A stretch of 64,000 bases of DNA from Olsenella_K absiana (GCF_036408855.1 NZ_JAZGJQ010000011.1:1-64000); one strand, 5' to 3'. Positions 42,754 to 51,199 are shown, counted from the first letter of the stretch. Translations and numbers: made by a program. Notes: generated by a model not told the origin, from the letters alone.

Positions 42754-42838
42754 GCGACCCGCCTGTTGCCGCGACCCGCGTGCTGCCGCGACCCGCCTGC
42801 TGGCTCGACCCGCGTGCTGCCGCGACCCGCGCCTCGGC
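42754..42838. repeat. five tandem 17-bp repeats
   Basis: Units of GCGACCCGCSTGCTGCC run from 42754 to 42838 (17 bp each), the fourth and fifth diverged. The array stops 8 bp before the stop codon of the GntR gene. Confidence 0.85.
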
Positions 42839-42846
42839 TGCGTGCG

Positions 42847-43572
42847 CTACTCGTCGGTCACGAAGTACTCGGGGAAGCGACTGACCACGCTGCCCTTCTC
42901 GTCCAGTAGCTGGTGGAGGTGCTGCGACATGAGGAAGTCGGTCTCGTCCGCGTCGCGTGCCTCGACGGCCGACAGGATGCGGTCGTGCTGGTCCATGAGG
43001 CTTCCCCAGTCGAGCGACTCGGTCATGAGCCTGAGCCAGCGCAGGCGGCTCACCGGGAGGTTGACCTCCGAGACCCAGTCGTAGACGCGCTCGCGCCCCG
43101 CGATGCGGTAGAGCTGCTGGTGGAAGCGGTTGTCGCTATCGAAGTAGGACTCCGAGTCACCCGCACGCAGCGCCTGGTGCATGGTGGCGTTGGCGTACTC
43201 GAGCTCGTCCAGGTCGCCTGGGCGCCAGCGAGCGCACGCCTCGACCGCGACCTTGCGCCCGACGGTCTCGCGCACGAAGCGCGCCGAGTCCGCGTCGCGC
43301 AGGCTGATCTTGGAGACGGTGGTGGAGACCTGGGGCACGACGCTCACGAGCCCCGACTCCTGCAGGCGCACGAGTGCCTCCCGCACGGGGGTGCGCCCCA
43401 GGCCGAGGGTCGAGACGAGCGTGTTTATCGTGAGCTTCTCTCCCGGCTTGTAGCGGCACCGGATGATGTCGCTGCTGATGAGGCGGTATGCGCGCTCCTG
43501 GAGCGTCGGTGCGTGCCCGGTGGCGTCCTGGTCGGGTGCGCCGGGGTCGTCTTCGGGGGTGGGGACGTTCAT
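42847..43572 (-). CDS. GntR family regulator with FCD ligand domain
   Basis: 241 aa. The N-terminal winged helix shows the FadR-subfamily signature YKPGEKLTINTLVSTLG and RTPVREALVRLQESGLV (about residues 42-78). The C-terminal helical FCD domain has the metal-ligand pattern D...H in YFDSDNRFHQQLY and late His residues in DQHDRILSAVEARD and MSQHLHQLL. Such regulators sense organic acids or sugar acids. The target is unknown; it is divergent from hisS. A TATAAT -10 lies on the minus strand at 43647-43652. The start is preceded by GAGGAG. Confidence 0.93.
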   Translation of the reverse strand: MNVPTPEDDPGAPDQDATGHAPTLQERAYRLISSDIIRCRYKPGEKLTINTLVSTLGLGRTPVREALVRLQESGLVSVVPQVSTTVSKISLRDADSARFVRETVGRKVAVEACARWRPGDLDELEYANATMHQALRAGDSESYFDSDNRFHQQLYRIAGRERVYDWVSEVNLPVSRLRWLRLMTESLDWGSLMDQHDRILSAVEARDADETDFLMSQHLHQLLDEKGSVVSRFPEYFVTDE

Positions 43573-43869
43573 GGAGACTCCTCAAGGTGCGTCATCAGGC
43601 CTGCTGGCCTGCGCGGACATGGTCTATGTGCTTGGGCTTCCTTGCAATTATATTAGGTCGTGCGCAGGCGGGCGCCCGCGCGTCCGCCAGCGACCCCGGG
43701 CGAGGCGGGGGGCTGGCGGGGGCTGGCGGGCCGTCCCGTGCCCGCGGAGGCGCCACGCCCGGCGGTACCGCCCCGCCGGGCCCGCGCGGGAGGTCTCGTG
43801 CGCCCTGCGCGCACCCGCCCGGGTTGTGCGAGAATACGTAGCCGACTGAACATCGGAGAGGGGACGGGA

Positions 43870-45180
43870 ATGGCACAGAGGGTACAGGGCACCGAGGATC
43901 TGTATGGTGGCTACATGCGCGCGTGGGAGCGCATGTGCCGCACGGCGGGGGAGCTCTTCGGCTCCTACGGCTTCGACAGGATCGAGACGCCCGCGATCGA
44001 GCAAGTGGCCACCTTCGTGCACGGCATCGGCGAGTCCACGGACGTGGTGCGCAAGGAGATGTTCCGCGTGTTCTCCGGCGCGTTGATGGAGCGCTTGCTG
44101 GAGAGCGGCAGCGAGAGCGGCCTCAAGGCCAAGCAGCGCCTCGCCCTGCGCCCGGAGGGCACGGCCGGCGTCGTGCGTGCGGCCGTGGAGCACAACTTCG
44201 TGCCCCAGGGCGCCTCTCCCGTGAAGGTGTGGTACGGCGAGGCCATGTTCCGCGGCGAGCGTCCGCAGAAGGGCCGCCTGCGGCAGTTCCACCAGGTCGG
44301 AGTCGAGTGGCTCGGCGCCGAGGACCCCGCGGCGGACGCCGAGTGCATCATCATGCTCATGGAGTTCTACAAGCGCATGGGCTTCGATCCCTCCACGCTC
44401 ACCCTGCGCATCAACTCGATGGGCGACGCCGCATGCCGTCCCGCCTACCGCGAGATGGTCCGCGACTTCATCTACGCCCACAGGGAGGAGATGTGCGAGG
44501 ACTGCCTCGAGCGCGCGGAGATCAACCCGCTGCGCAGCTTCGACTGCAAGAACGAGCGCTGCCGCGAGGTCATGCGCGAGGCGCCGCTCGTGACCGACAA
44601 CCTGTGCGACGACTGCCGCGAGCACTACGCGCGCGTCAAGGCCTACCTCGACGAGGCGGGCGTCTCCTACGTGGAGGACCCCACCCTCGTCCGTGGCCTC
44701 GACTACTACACGAGGACCGTCTTCGAGGTGGAGGTAGCCGGCTCCGGCGTGGGCGCCATCGGCGGCGGTGGCCGCTACGACGGCCTCATGGAGCTCGAGG
44801 GCGGCAAGCCCACGCCCGGGCTCGGCTTCGCCGTGGGCTTCGAGCGCATGGCGCTGGCCCTGGAGCAGCAGGGCGCGAGCCTGGAGGGGGAGCGCCCCGC
44901 CTGCGTCTACGTTGCCTGCACGCCGGAGGAGCGCGACGCGGTCTTCTCCGCCACGCTGGCGCTGCGCCAGGCGGGCGTCCGTACCGAGGCGGACTACCAG
45001 GGCCGCTCCCTCAAGAGCCAGTTCAAGCAGGCCGACAAGGAGGGCGCCTCCCTCTGCGTCGTCCTCGGTCCCGACGAGGTGGCTGCCGGCGTGGCGACGC
45101 TGCGCGACATGTCCACCCACGAGCAGGTGCAGGTGCCGATGGCCTCGCTCGTCGACGAGGTCAGGGCGCGCCTGGCCTAG
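43870..45180 (+). CDS. hisS: histidyl-tRNA synthetase
   Basis: A 436-aa class II synthetase. Motif 1 lies near IETPAIEQVATF, motif 2 in ALRPEGTAGVVRA and FRGERPQKGRLRQFHQVGVEWLG, the HisA-type motif in VRGLDYYTRTVFEV, and motif 3 in GLGFAVGFERM. The C-terminal anticodon-binding domain includes GRSLKSQFKQADKEGA. The insertion contains CEDCLERAEINPLRSFDCKN with four cysteines, a common feature of this bacterial type. No T-box is visible upstream. A GC hairpin follows at 45203-45229. Confidence 0.97.
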   Translation: MAQRVQGTEDLYGGYMRAWERMCRTAGELFGSYGFDRIETPAIEQVATFVHGIGESTDVVRKEMFRVFSGALMERLLESGSESGLKAKQRLALRPEGTAGVVRAAVEHNFVPQGASPVKVWYGEAMFRGERPQKGRLRQFHQVGVEWLGAEDPAADAECIIMLMEFYKRMGFDPSTLTLRINSMGDAACRPAYREMVRDFIYAHREEMCEDCLERAEINPLRSFDCKNERCREVMREAPLVTDNLCDDCREHYARVKAYLDEAGVSYVEDPTLVRGLDYYTRTVFEVEVAGSGVGAIGGGGRYDGLMELEGGKPTPGLGFAVGFERMALALEQQGASLEGERPACVYVACTPEERDAVFSATLALRQAGVRTEADYQGRSLKSQFKQADKEGASLCVVLGPDEVAAGVATLRDMSTHEQVQVPMASLVDEVRARLA

Positions 45181-45202
45181 CGGAGAAGGACATGGGGTCG
45201 GG

Positions 45203-45229
45203 GGGCCTGGCCTGGGGAGGGCCAGGCCC
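45203..45229 (+). terminator. hairpin after hisS
   Basis: A perfect 10-bp stem GGGCCTGGCC / GGCCAGGCCC with a 7-nt loop, 22 bp after the stop. It is not followed by a T-tract. A second inverted pair, GCACCGGGCA / TGCCCGGTGC, lies at 45255-45282. Confidence 0.55.
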
Positions 45230-45269
45230 TAGGTGTGCTTGGGCCAGGCGTGCCGCACCGGGCACCGCT

Positions 45270-45310
45270 TGCTGCCCGGTGCCTGCTGCCCGGTGCCTGC
45301 TGCCCGGTGC
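45270..45310. repeat. three tandem 14-bp repeats
   Basis: TGCTGCCCGGTGCC at 45270-45283, 45284-45297 and 45298-45310 (last copy one base short), with further CCCGGTGCC echoes to 45340. Located between hisS and the third MITE-like element. Confidence 0.85.
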
Positions 45311-45340
45311 AGCTCCCCGGTGCCCGTGCCCGGTGCCCGC

Positions 45341-45542
45341 TGCAGCTCCCCGGACGGGAGCGTGCGTTTCTCGGACTTATGGACGGGTGCTGTCGCGTCG
45401 GCGCCCCGCCGGCGGGCTGCATCCTGGGCACGCTCGTGGAGCGGGTGCCTCAGGAGGCCAACGGGGGAGCATATCGGGCGGCCTCGCCCCTCGGGGCCGT
45501 CCATAACTCCCGTAGATGCACGAGCCGAACCTGCAGATTGCG
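45341..45542. mobile_element. MITE-like element 3 (202 bp, 46-bp inverted ends)
   Basis: The left end 45341-45386 starts TGCA, with TGCG 22 bp later, and ends TTATGGACGG. The right end 45497-45542 is the inverted 46-bp counterpart (GTTATGGACGG inward, TGCA and CGCA 22 bp apart outward). Architecture and length match the two elements beyond gntR. Bases 45543-45668 up to the nhaC stop are GC-rich and featureless. Confidence 0.6.
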
Positions 45543-45668
45543 CCGGAGCCCGCCGGAGCCCGCCGGCGGCACCAGCGGGCGGGGGCGGCCGCCCGACCGC
45601 CGCCGTGCGCGCGGCCTCGCGCCCCGGACCGCATCCGGGCTGCGAACGCGCCCCGGAGCGGGCAGACC

Positions 45669-47081
45669 CTACGCCGCGCGCGCCATCGTGCGCCCGTGCC
45701 GCACGCCCGCACCGCCGGAGACGGCCGCGAGGCGCGCCGCGGCGCCGTGGCCGCGCGCGTCGGTGGCGCCGCGGGTGCGCAGCACGGGCGCGCGCAGCAG
45801 CGAGCTCGCGAGCGAGCAGAGCGGGAGCAGGTAGAGGAAGCAGGCCGCCAGGATGCTCGCCGTGGGCGCGCCGATGAAGGAGAGCGTCGCCGTCGCCGCG
45901 ATCGACCAGGGCATGAGGGCCGCGCAGGTGACCACGGTGTTCTCAAGGTCGAGCGCGTACCCCTCGCGGGTCTCGCCCGCAAGGCCGCTGCAGAGCTGGT
46001 CGGTCAGCATGATCGCGAGGGTCTGGTTGCAGGCGATGCAGGAGGTGGCGAGCCCCGTCGCCAGGACGCTCACGAAGGGGCTGGTCCTGCGGTTTAGCTC
46101 GTCGACGCGCGAGCGGAGCCCGGACAGGAGGCCGGTTCCGTCGAAGAGCCCGGCGTAGGTGGCGGAGATCCCCACGACGCACTCGATGTTGGCCATCGAC
46201 GCGAGCCCGCCGCCGTCCACGAGGCGTGCGACCTCGGGCGTCTCGGCGTGGTAGCCGAGCAGCGCGATCCTGGGGAGGTCGGCGAGGGCCACGTGCTGCT
46301 CGAGCACGCAGACCGCGACGGAGACGGCGAGGGCGGCGAGCAGCGTGCGCCTCACGGAGACCCTCCTGAGCGAGAGGCCCACGACCACGGCGGCCGGCGC
46401 GAGGCAGGCGGGGCCGAGGTCGAAGGCGGAGGAGAGCGCGTCGAAGGAGGCGGCGCCGGCGGCCGTCCTGGGCGCGGCGAACCCGGCGAGGGCGTAGACG
46501 ACGCAGGTCAGCGCGAAGGGGAGCAGCCCCGTGCGCAGCATGGAGCGCACGTTGGAGAAGACGTCGGTGTGGGTGAGCGTGGCCACGAGCGCCGCGCTCG
46601 ACGACATCGGCGAGTTCCTGTCGCCAAAGTAGGAGCCGGCGAGGACGGCACCGCCCACGAGTAGCGTGTTTGCGCCCATCGCCTCGGCGAGCGTCATGCA
46701 GATGATCCCCATGGTGGCCGCCGTCCCGAAGGCCGTGCCCATGAGCATGCTCATGAGGCAGCACAGCAGGAAGGTGGCCACGACGAGGGCACCGGGCGAG
46801 ACGAGTCCGCTCGCCAGGACCACGATGGCGGGGATCGTGCCGGCGGCGCGCCAGAACGCGGCCATGACGCCGACGATCGCGAGCAGCGCCAGGACGCCGC
46901 TTACCGTCTTCACGCCGGCGAGCGAGAAGGACGCGAGCTCGCGTGCGCCGTGCCCACGGCTCAGTCCGTAGCCGCAGAAGAGCGCGAACCCGGCGAGCAG
47001 CGTCAGCGGCAGCGGCACGCCGAGCGCCGCCCCCGTCATGAGAAGGCCTGCGAAGACGGCGAGCACGATCGTTTCCAGCAA
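45669..47081 (-). CDS. NhaC family Na+/H+ antiporter-like protein
   Basis: 470 aa, about 11-12 membrane helices. NhaC-family landmarks are GVKTVSGVLALLAIVGVMAAFW, MGTAFGTAATMGI, GSYFGDRNSPMSSSAALVATLTHTD and ATSCIACNQTLAIML. Cation/proton exchange or amino-acid/dicarboxylate antiport are both known in the family, so the substrate is uncertain. TTG start at 47081 behind GGGAGGGG. Divergent from the LysR gene, whose product probably controls it. The C-terminal ~30 residues are low complexity. Confidence 0.88.
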   Translation of the reverse strand: MLETIVLAVFAGLLMTGAALGVPLPLTLLAGFALFCGYGLSRGHGARELASFSLAGVKTVSGVLALLAIVGVMAAFWRAAGTIPAIVVLASGLVSPGALVVATFLLCCLMSMLMGTAFGTAATMGIICMTLAEAMGANTLLVGGAVLAGSYFGDRNSPMSSSAALVATLTHTDVFSNVRSMLRTGLLPFALTCVVYALAGFAAPRTAAGAASFDALSSAFDLGPACLAPAAVVVGLSLRRVSVRRTLLAALAVSVAVCVLEQHVALADLPRIALLGYHAETPEVARLVDGGGLASMANIECVVGISATYAGLFDGTGLLSGLRSRVDELNRRTSPFVSVLATGLATSCIACNQTLAIMLTDQLCSGLAGETREGYALDLENTVVTCAALMPWSIAATATLSFIGAPTASILAACFLYLLPLCSLASSLLRAPVLRTRGATDARGHGAAARLAAVSGGAGVRHGRTMARAA

Positions 47082-47124
47082 CTCCGACCCCTCCCGGGTT
47101 ACGCGATAGTTTCCGCCTCGTTAC

Positions 47125-47152
47125 GCTATACTCCGGTTGGCCTAAGGTCCAA
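47125..47152 (-). promoter_or_regulatory. promoter of the nhaC-like gene
   Basis: On the minus strand TTGGAC (47152-47147) and TATAGC (47130-47125) are 16 bp apart. The LysR-type palindromes lie 20 bp further upstream. Confidence 0.55.
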
Positions 47153-47172
47153 CTGTTAAAGTCGGAGTCACC

Positions 47173-47218
47173 TACAAGATGTTCTTGTCGCCTAGGTGTC
47201 ATACAAGGCGACCTTGTA
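47173..47218. promoter_or_regulatory. two TACAAG-N3-CTTGTA palindromes (LysR operator candidates)
   Basis: ACAAGA-TGT-TCTTGT (47174-47188) and TACAAGG-CGA-CCTTGTA (47202-47218) are perfect dyads with centres 29 bp apart. The second fits the LysR T-N11-A rule. They lie in the shared control region of the divergent nhaC and lysR genes. Confidence 0.7.
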
Positions 47219-47261
47219 CCCGCACGTATTCGCACAGTCCGGCCCGGAGGCGTACGCTCTT

Positions 47262-47369
47262 GTCGCCAGCGTCGCCAGCGTCGCCAGCGTCGCCAGCGTC
47301 GCCAGCGTCGCCAGCGTCGCCAGCGTCGCCAGCGTCGCCAGCGTCGCCAGCGTCGCCAGCGTCGCCAGC
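47262..47369. repeat. VNTR: 12 perfect copies of GTCGCCAGC
   Basis: Twelve identical 9-bp units (108 bp) without a mismatch, ending 38 bp before the LysR start codon. Perfect identity implies recent slippage or expansion, so copy number should vary between strains. The tract lies between the palindromes and the gene, in the leader or promoter of lysR. Confidence 0.95.
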
Positions 47370-47407
47370 GTCGCACGCGGCCAGCCGCACTCGTCCGAGG
47401 GGGACGG

Positions 47408-48373
47408 ATGAACTTCCAGACCATGGACTACTTCATCGCGCTCGCGGAGGAGCGCAGCTTCACCAAGGCGGCGGAGCGCCTCAACGTGACCCAGCAGACG
47501 CTGTCGGCCCACATCGCCTCGGTCGAGCGCGACCTCGGCGTGCGCCTGGTCGTCCGGCGCGTGCCGCTCGAGCTGACCTACGCGGGCGAGCAGTTCCTGG
47601 GCTACGCGCGTCGCTTCAAGGCGGAGCACGACCACATGGTCCACGAGTTCAAGGACATCTCCGACGACGAGCGCGGCCTGCTCAGGGTGGGCGTCACGAG
47701 CACGCGCGGGCACATCATCATGCCCCACGCCATCGCGGACTTCCAGCGGCTGCACCCCGGCATCGAGGTCGACCTCAACGAGGGCGAGAACGAGGCCCTG
47801 GTCTCGCTCATCTGCGACGGCCGCCTCGACGTGATGGTGGGCACCGTGACGGGTCGGGTCCCGCGCCTGGAGGTGAGCGAGCTCTACCGCGAGGAGGTGG
47901 TGCTCGTGGCCTCCAACCGGCTGCTGGAGGCCAAGCTGGGCGACAAGGTCGAGCAGAGCGTGGAGCGCGTGGAGCGCACGGGCGACCTGTCGCCGCTCGC
48001 GGGCCTGCCCTTCCTCGTGCTCGGCCGGCGCGACATCCCCGGCACGATCGCCGTGCGGACCTTCCAGAAGGCCGGCTTCACCCCACGCATCGCCGTGAGG
48101 TCCAAGAACGCCGAGACCCTCCTCGCGCTGGCGGCGCGCGGCGGCGGCGCGTGCTTCTCGCCCATGGAGCTGGTGGAGACGACCTTCTCGCCGCAGGAGC
48201 TGGTCGGGATGCGCCTCGTGCACCTGGGGCCAGACGCGCGCTACCCGATCCACGTGGCCTGGCGGACGTCGGCCCATCCGTGGAGCATGGTGGGCGCGTT
48301 CTGCGAGTCGCTCCGGCAGACCGTCGGCGGCGGGGGAGAGCAGGAGCTGCGCGGCGCGGAGGAGGGCGCGTGA
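47408..48373 (+). CDS. LysR family transcriptional regulator
   Basis: 321 aa. The N-terminal winged HTH is MDYFIALAEERSFTKAAERL followed by NVTQQTLSAHIASVERDLG (about residues 6-45), then a linker helix and a two-lobe substrate-binding domain (LRVGVTSTRGHIIMPHAIADF; GRLDVMVGTV; FSPMELVETTF). It is probably a regulator of the divergent NhaC-like transporter. The start lies behind GAGGGGG. Its stop overlaps the start of the pseudouridine synthase gene (GTGA). Confidence 0.93.
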   Translation: MNFQTMDYFIALAEERSFTKAAERLNVTQQTLSAHIASVERDLGVRLVVRRVPLELTYAGEQFLGYARRFKAEHDHMVHEFKDISDDERGLLRVGVTSTRGHIIMPHAIADFQRLHPGIEVDLNEGENEALVSLICDGRLDVMVGTVTGRVPRLEVSELYREEVVLVASNRLLEAKLGDKVEQSVERVERTGDLSPLAGLPFLVLGRRDIPGTIAVRTFQKAGFTPRIAVRSKNAETLLALAARGGGACFSPMELVETTFSPQELVGMRLVHLGPDARYPIHVAWRTSAHPWSMVGAFCESLRQTVGGGGEQELRGAEEGA

Positions 48374-49404
48374 GCCGGCGGGGTGCCTCCGCGCGCGCTG
48401 GGCGAGAAGGACGCGAGCCCCGCGGCGGCGACGTGCGAGAAGGCTGCGAGGGCGGCCCTGCGCGCCGCTGGCGCCTCGTGGAGGCGTCCGAGGGCCGGGC
48501 GCTCCTGCGCGCCCTCGTGCCGACGGGCGCCTCGGAGCTCCTGAGGGAGGCGACCGGCTCCAAGCGCTCGGCCGCTCGCATCCTCGCCGAGGGGCGCGCG
48601 AGCGTGTTCGGCGTGCTCCTACGCCCCGCCGACGCCCTTCGTCCCGGCGACGTCGTGGAGGTCACCTGGGGCGCGCCCTGGTCCTCCGGCGCGGGCGTGG
48701 CGGCCACCGCGCCGGCGGCCGGCCCGGACCTCCTCGTCCTGTGGGAGGACCCCTTCGCGCTGGCGGTCGAGAAGCCCGCGGGGCTTCTCGTCCACTCGGA
48801 CGGCACGGGCGCCGACACCCTCACCGGGCGCGTCCGCGCCCACCTGGCGGCAGCAGGGAGTCCCGCGGCGGGCTCTGCCCAGGCGCTGCAGCGCCTGGAC
48901 GAGGAGACCACGGGCGTCGTGCTCTTCTCCAAGGCGCCGGACTTCCAGCCCGCCTTCGACGAGCTCGTCGCCGGGCACGCCATGGGCAAGCGCTACCTCG
49001 CCGTGGTGCGGGGCCGCCTCTCCGGAGGCCCCTTCGAGCTCACGGGGCCGATCGCGCGCGACCGCCACGACGCGCGCCGCATGCGCGTCGGCGCCACGGG
49101 GAAGCCGAGCCTGACCAGGGTGCTGCCGGTCGAGTGCCGCGGCGGCGCGACCCTCGTCGGCTGCGAGCTGGGCAGCGGCCGGCGCCACCAGATCCGCGTC
49201 CACCTGTCGGCGGCGGGCCACCCCATCCTGGGCGACTCCCTCTACGGCGGCGGGCCCGGCCCGCTCATGCTCCACGCCCTGGAGGAGTCCTTCGCGCACC
49301 CCGTGACGGGCGCACCCGTCCGCGTGCGCACCCCGTGGCCGGCGCGCCTGCTCCCCGCCTTCCCGGAGCGCGAGGTCGGCTGGGACGCGCTCCGCGGCCT
49401 CTAG
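48370..49404 (+). CDS. RluA family pseudouridine synthase
   Basis: 344 aa from a GTG that overlaps the lysR stop. The first ~35 residues are low complexity and contain the GAGAAGGAC element read as REGRE. An S4-like region follows (RSAARILAEGRASV; LRPGDVVEVTWG). The RluA core has LAVEKPAGLLVHSDGTG, the catalytic Asp in LQRLDEETTGVVLFSK, KRYLAVVRGRL and GRRHQIRVHLSAAGHPILGD, split around residues 130-310. It isomerises specific uridines of rRNA or tRNA; which ones is not apparent. Confidence 0.9.
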   Translation: MSRRGASARAGREGREPRGGDVREGCEGGPARRWRLVEASEGRALLRALVPTGASELLREATGSKRSAARILAEGRASVFGVLLRPADALRPGDVVEVTWGAPWSSGAGVAATAPAAGPDLLVLWEDPFALAVEKPAGLLVHSDGTGADTLTGRVRAHLAAAGSPAAGSAQALQRLDEETTGVVLFSKAPDFQPAFDELVAGHAMGKRYLAVVRGRLSGGPFELTGPIARDRHDARRMRVGATGKPSLTRVLPVECRGGATLVGCELGSGRRHQIRVHLSAAGHPILGDSLYGGGPGPLMLHALEESFAHPVTGAPVRVRTPWPARLLPAFPEREVGWDALRGL

Positions 49405-49511
49405 GCGCACGCGCGGGGCCGCCCGCAAGTCCGCTATCAATTCCGCTATCATCGGTAGGACAGGGGGCAACAAGTCGTCCGGGTGGCGGGTGCCACCGAA
49501 GGAGGGGTCCT

Positions 49512-51131
49512 ATGCCAGATACCATGCGCGGCGTCTACACCAACCTCACGGAGATCCGACGCAAGGTGTTCTGCGAGGTCGCGAGGATCATCTACTCCAC
49601 GGCGGACCACCCCGAGTGGACGGACGCGGACTTCGACCGGGCCTTCGACGAGCTGCCGTACAAGATCCTGCCCGGCGACGTGGCGACCTACCGCGGCTCG
49701 GTCTTCCTGGAGCGCGCCATCGTCAGCGAGCGCATCCGCCTCGCCATCGGCCTGTCGCTGCAGGGTGTCGACCGCCCTCAGCGCATCTCCGACGGCATGA
49801 CGCGAGCTCTGCGCGCTGAGACCTACTACGAGCCGCCCCTGGTCAACGTCATCAAGTTCGCGTGCAACTCGTGCAAGGACAACGTCTACGAGGTGACCAA
49901 CACCTGCCAGGGCTGCCTCGCGCACCCCTGCCGAGAGATCTGCCCCAAGCAGGCGATCACCTTCGTGAACAAGCGCGCCTACATCGACCAGGAGAAGTGC
50001 GTCCACTGCGGGCTGTGCGCCAGGACCTGCCCGTACCACGCGATCTACCACTACGAGCGGCCCTGCGCCGCCGCCTGCGGCATGGGCGCAATCGGCTCCG
50101 ACGAGCACGGCCGCGCGGAGATCGACCAGAGCAAGTGCGTGGCCTGCGGCCAGTGCCTCATCAACTGCCCCTTCGGCGCCATCGCCGACAAGAGCCAGAT
50201 CGCCCAGGTCATCTGGTCGATCCTGGAGGGCGACGAGGTCATCGCCATCGTCGCGCCCGCCTTCGTGGGGCAGTTCGGCGGCAAGGGCGACGTGGGCAAG
50301 CTCCGCGCCGCCTTCACCAAGCTGGGCTTCTCGGGCCTGGAGGAGGTCGCGCTGGGAGCCGACCTCTGCACCATCCAGGAGGGGGAGGACTTCCTCGAGG
50401 AGGTGCCCGACAAGCTCCCGTTCATGGGCACGTCGTGCTGCCCCGCCTGGTCGATCATGGCCAAGCGCGAGTTCCCCGAGCACGCGGACTGCATCTCCAT
50501 GGCGCTCACGCCCATGACGCTCACGGCGCGCATGGTCCGCACCCAGCACCCCCACGCCAAGATCGTCTTCGTGGGGCCGTGCTCCGCCAAGAAGCTCGAG
50601 GCCATGCGCAAGTCCGTCCGCTCCGAGGTCGACTTCGTCCTCACCTTCGAGGAGATGGCCGGCATGATGGAGGCCAAGGGCATCGACTACCTCGACCTCG
50701 CCGACGAGGGCAAGTCGGACTTCGACGTGGCGAGCGCGGACGGCCGCGGCTTCGCGGTCGCGGGCGGCGTGGCGAGCGCCGTGGTCAATGCCATCCACCG
50801 CGGGCACCCCGACCTGGAGGTCAAGGTCGCCAACGCCGAGGGGCTCGAGGAGTGTCGCAAGATGATGAAGGACGCCGCGCGCGGCAAGTACGACGGCTAC
50901 CTGCTCGAGGGCATGGCGTGCCCCGGCGGCTGCGTGGCCGGCGCGGGCACCCTCGTGGCGATCAACAAGTCGGCGGCGGCGGTCAGGCGCTACGCCAAGC
51001 GCTCGCCGCGCCAGAACGCCACCGAGGACGCGTTCCGCATGCTGATTCCCGTGCTCGAGCGGCCCGACGACCGCCAGCGCTTCGGCGACGACGAGCTGCT
51101 GGAGACGGACGAGGCGCAGCACCTCATCTAG
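49512..51131 (+). CDS. monomeric [FeFe]-hydrogenase
   Basis: 539 aa. A cysteine-rich segment CNSC-CQGC-CREICPK lies near 117-141, followed by two 4Fe-4S ferredoxin motifs, CVHCGLCARTCP near 162 and CVACGQCLINCP near 208. The H-cluster domain has all ligand motifs: TSCCPAWS at ~307 (L1), GPCSAKKLEA at ~353 (L2, with Gly where group A enzymes have Met) and GMACPGGCVAGAG at ~467 (L3). It would evolve or oxidise H2 with ferredoxin in the cytoplasm. The GPC variant suits group B-type enzymes of anaerobes. No HydE/F/G maturases lie in this window. A long N-terminal extension (~110 aa) has no recognised domain. Confidence 0.9.
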   Translation: MPDTMRGVYTNLTEIRRKVFCEVARIIYSTADHPEWTDADFDRAFDELPYKILPGDVATYRGSVFLERAIVSERIRLAIGLSLQGVDRPQRISDGMTRALRAETYYEPPLVNVIKFACNSCKDNVYEVTNTCQGCLAHPCREICPKQAITFVNKRAYIDQEKCVHCGLCARTCPYHAIYHYERPCAAACGMGAIGSDEHGRAEIDQSKCVACGQCLINCPFGAIADKSQIAQVIWSILEGDEVIAIVAPAFVGQFGGKGDVGKLRAAFTKLGFSGLEEVALGADLCTIQEGEDFLEEVPDKLPFMGTSCCPAWSIMAKREFPEHADCISMALTPMTLTARMVRTQHPHAKIVFVGPCSAKKLEAMRKSVRSEVDFVLTFEEMAGMMEAKGIDYLDLADEGKSDFDVASADGRGFAVAGGVASAVVNAIHRGHPDLEVKVANAEGLEECRKMMKDAARGKYDGYLLEGMACPGGCVAGAGTLVAINKSAAAVRRYAKRSPRQNATEDAFRMLIPVLERPDDRQRFGDDELLETDEAQHLI

Positions 51132-51167
51132 GGCGGACGCGAGGGCAGAGAGGCGCACGAGAGCAGA

Positions 51168-51199
51168 GAGGCGGCCGCGGGAGCCCCCGCGGCCGCCTC
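51168..51199. terminator. bidirectional hairpin between hydrogenase and small gene
   Basis: A perfect 14-bp stem (51168-51181 with 51186-51199) and a 4-nt loop, between convergent genes. There is only a weak pyrimidine tail. Confidence 0.7.

Noticed and set aside
47262..47369. Possible CRISPR array
   Set aside because: Nine-base units with no spacers and no cas genes; it is a simple VNTR.
47179..49404. 741-codon frame starting before the VNTR and ending with the pseudouridine synthase
   Set aside because: The first ~400 codons are SPA repeats from the VNTR plus an out-of-frame reading of lysR. Only the part from 48370 is a real gene.
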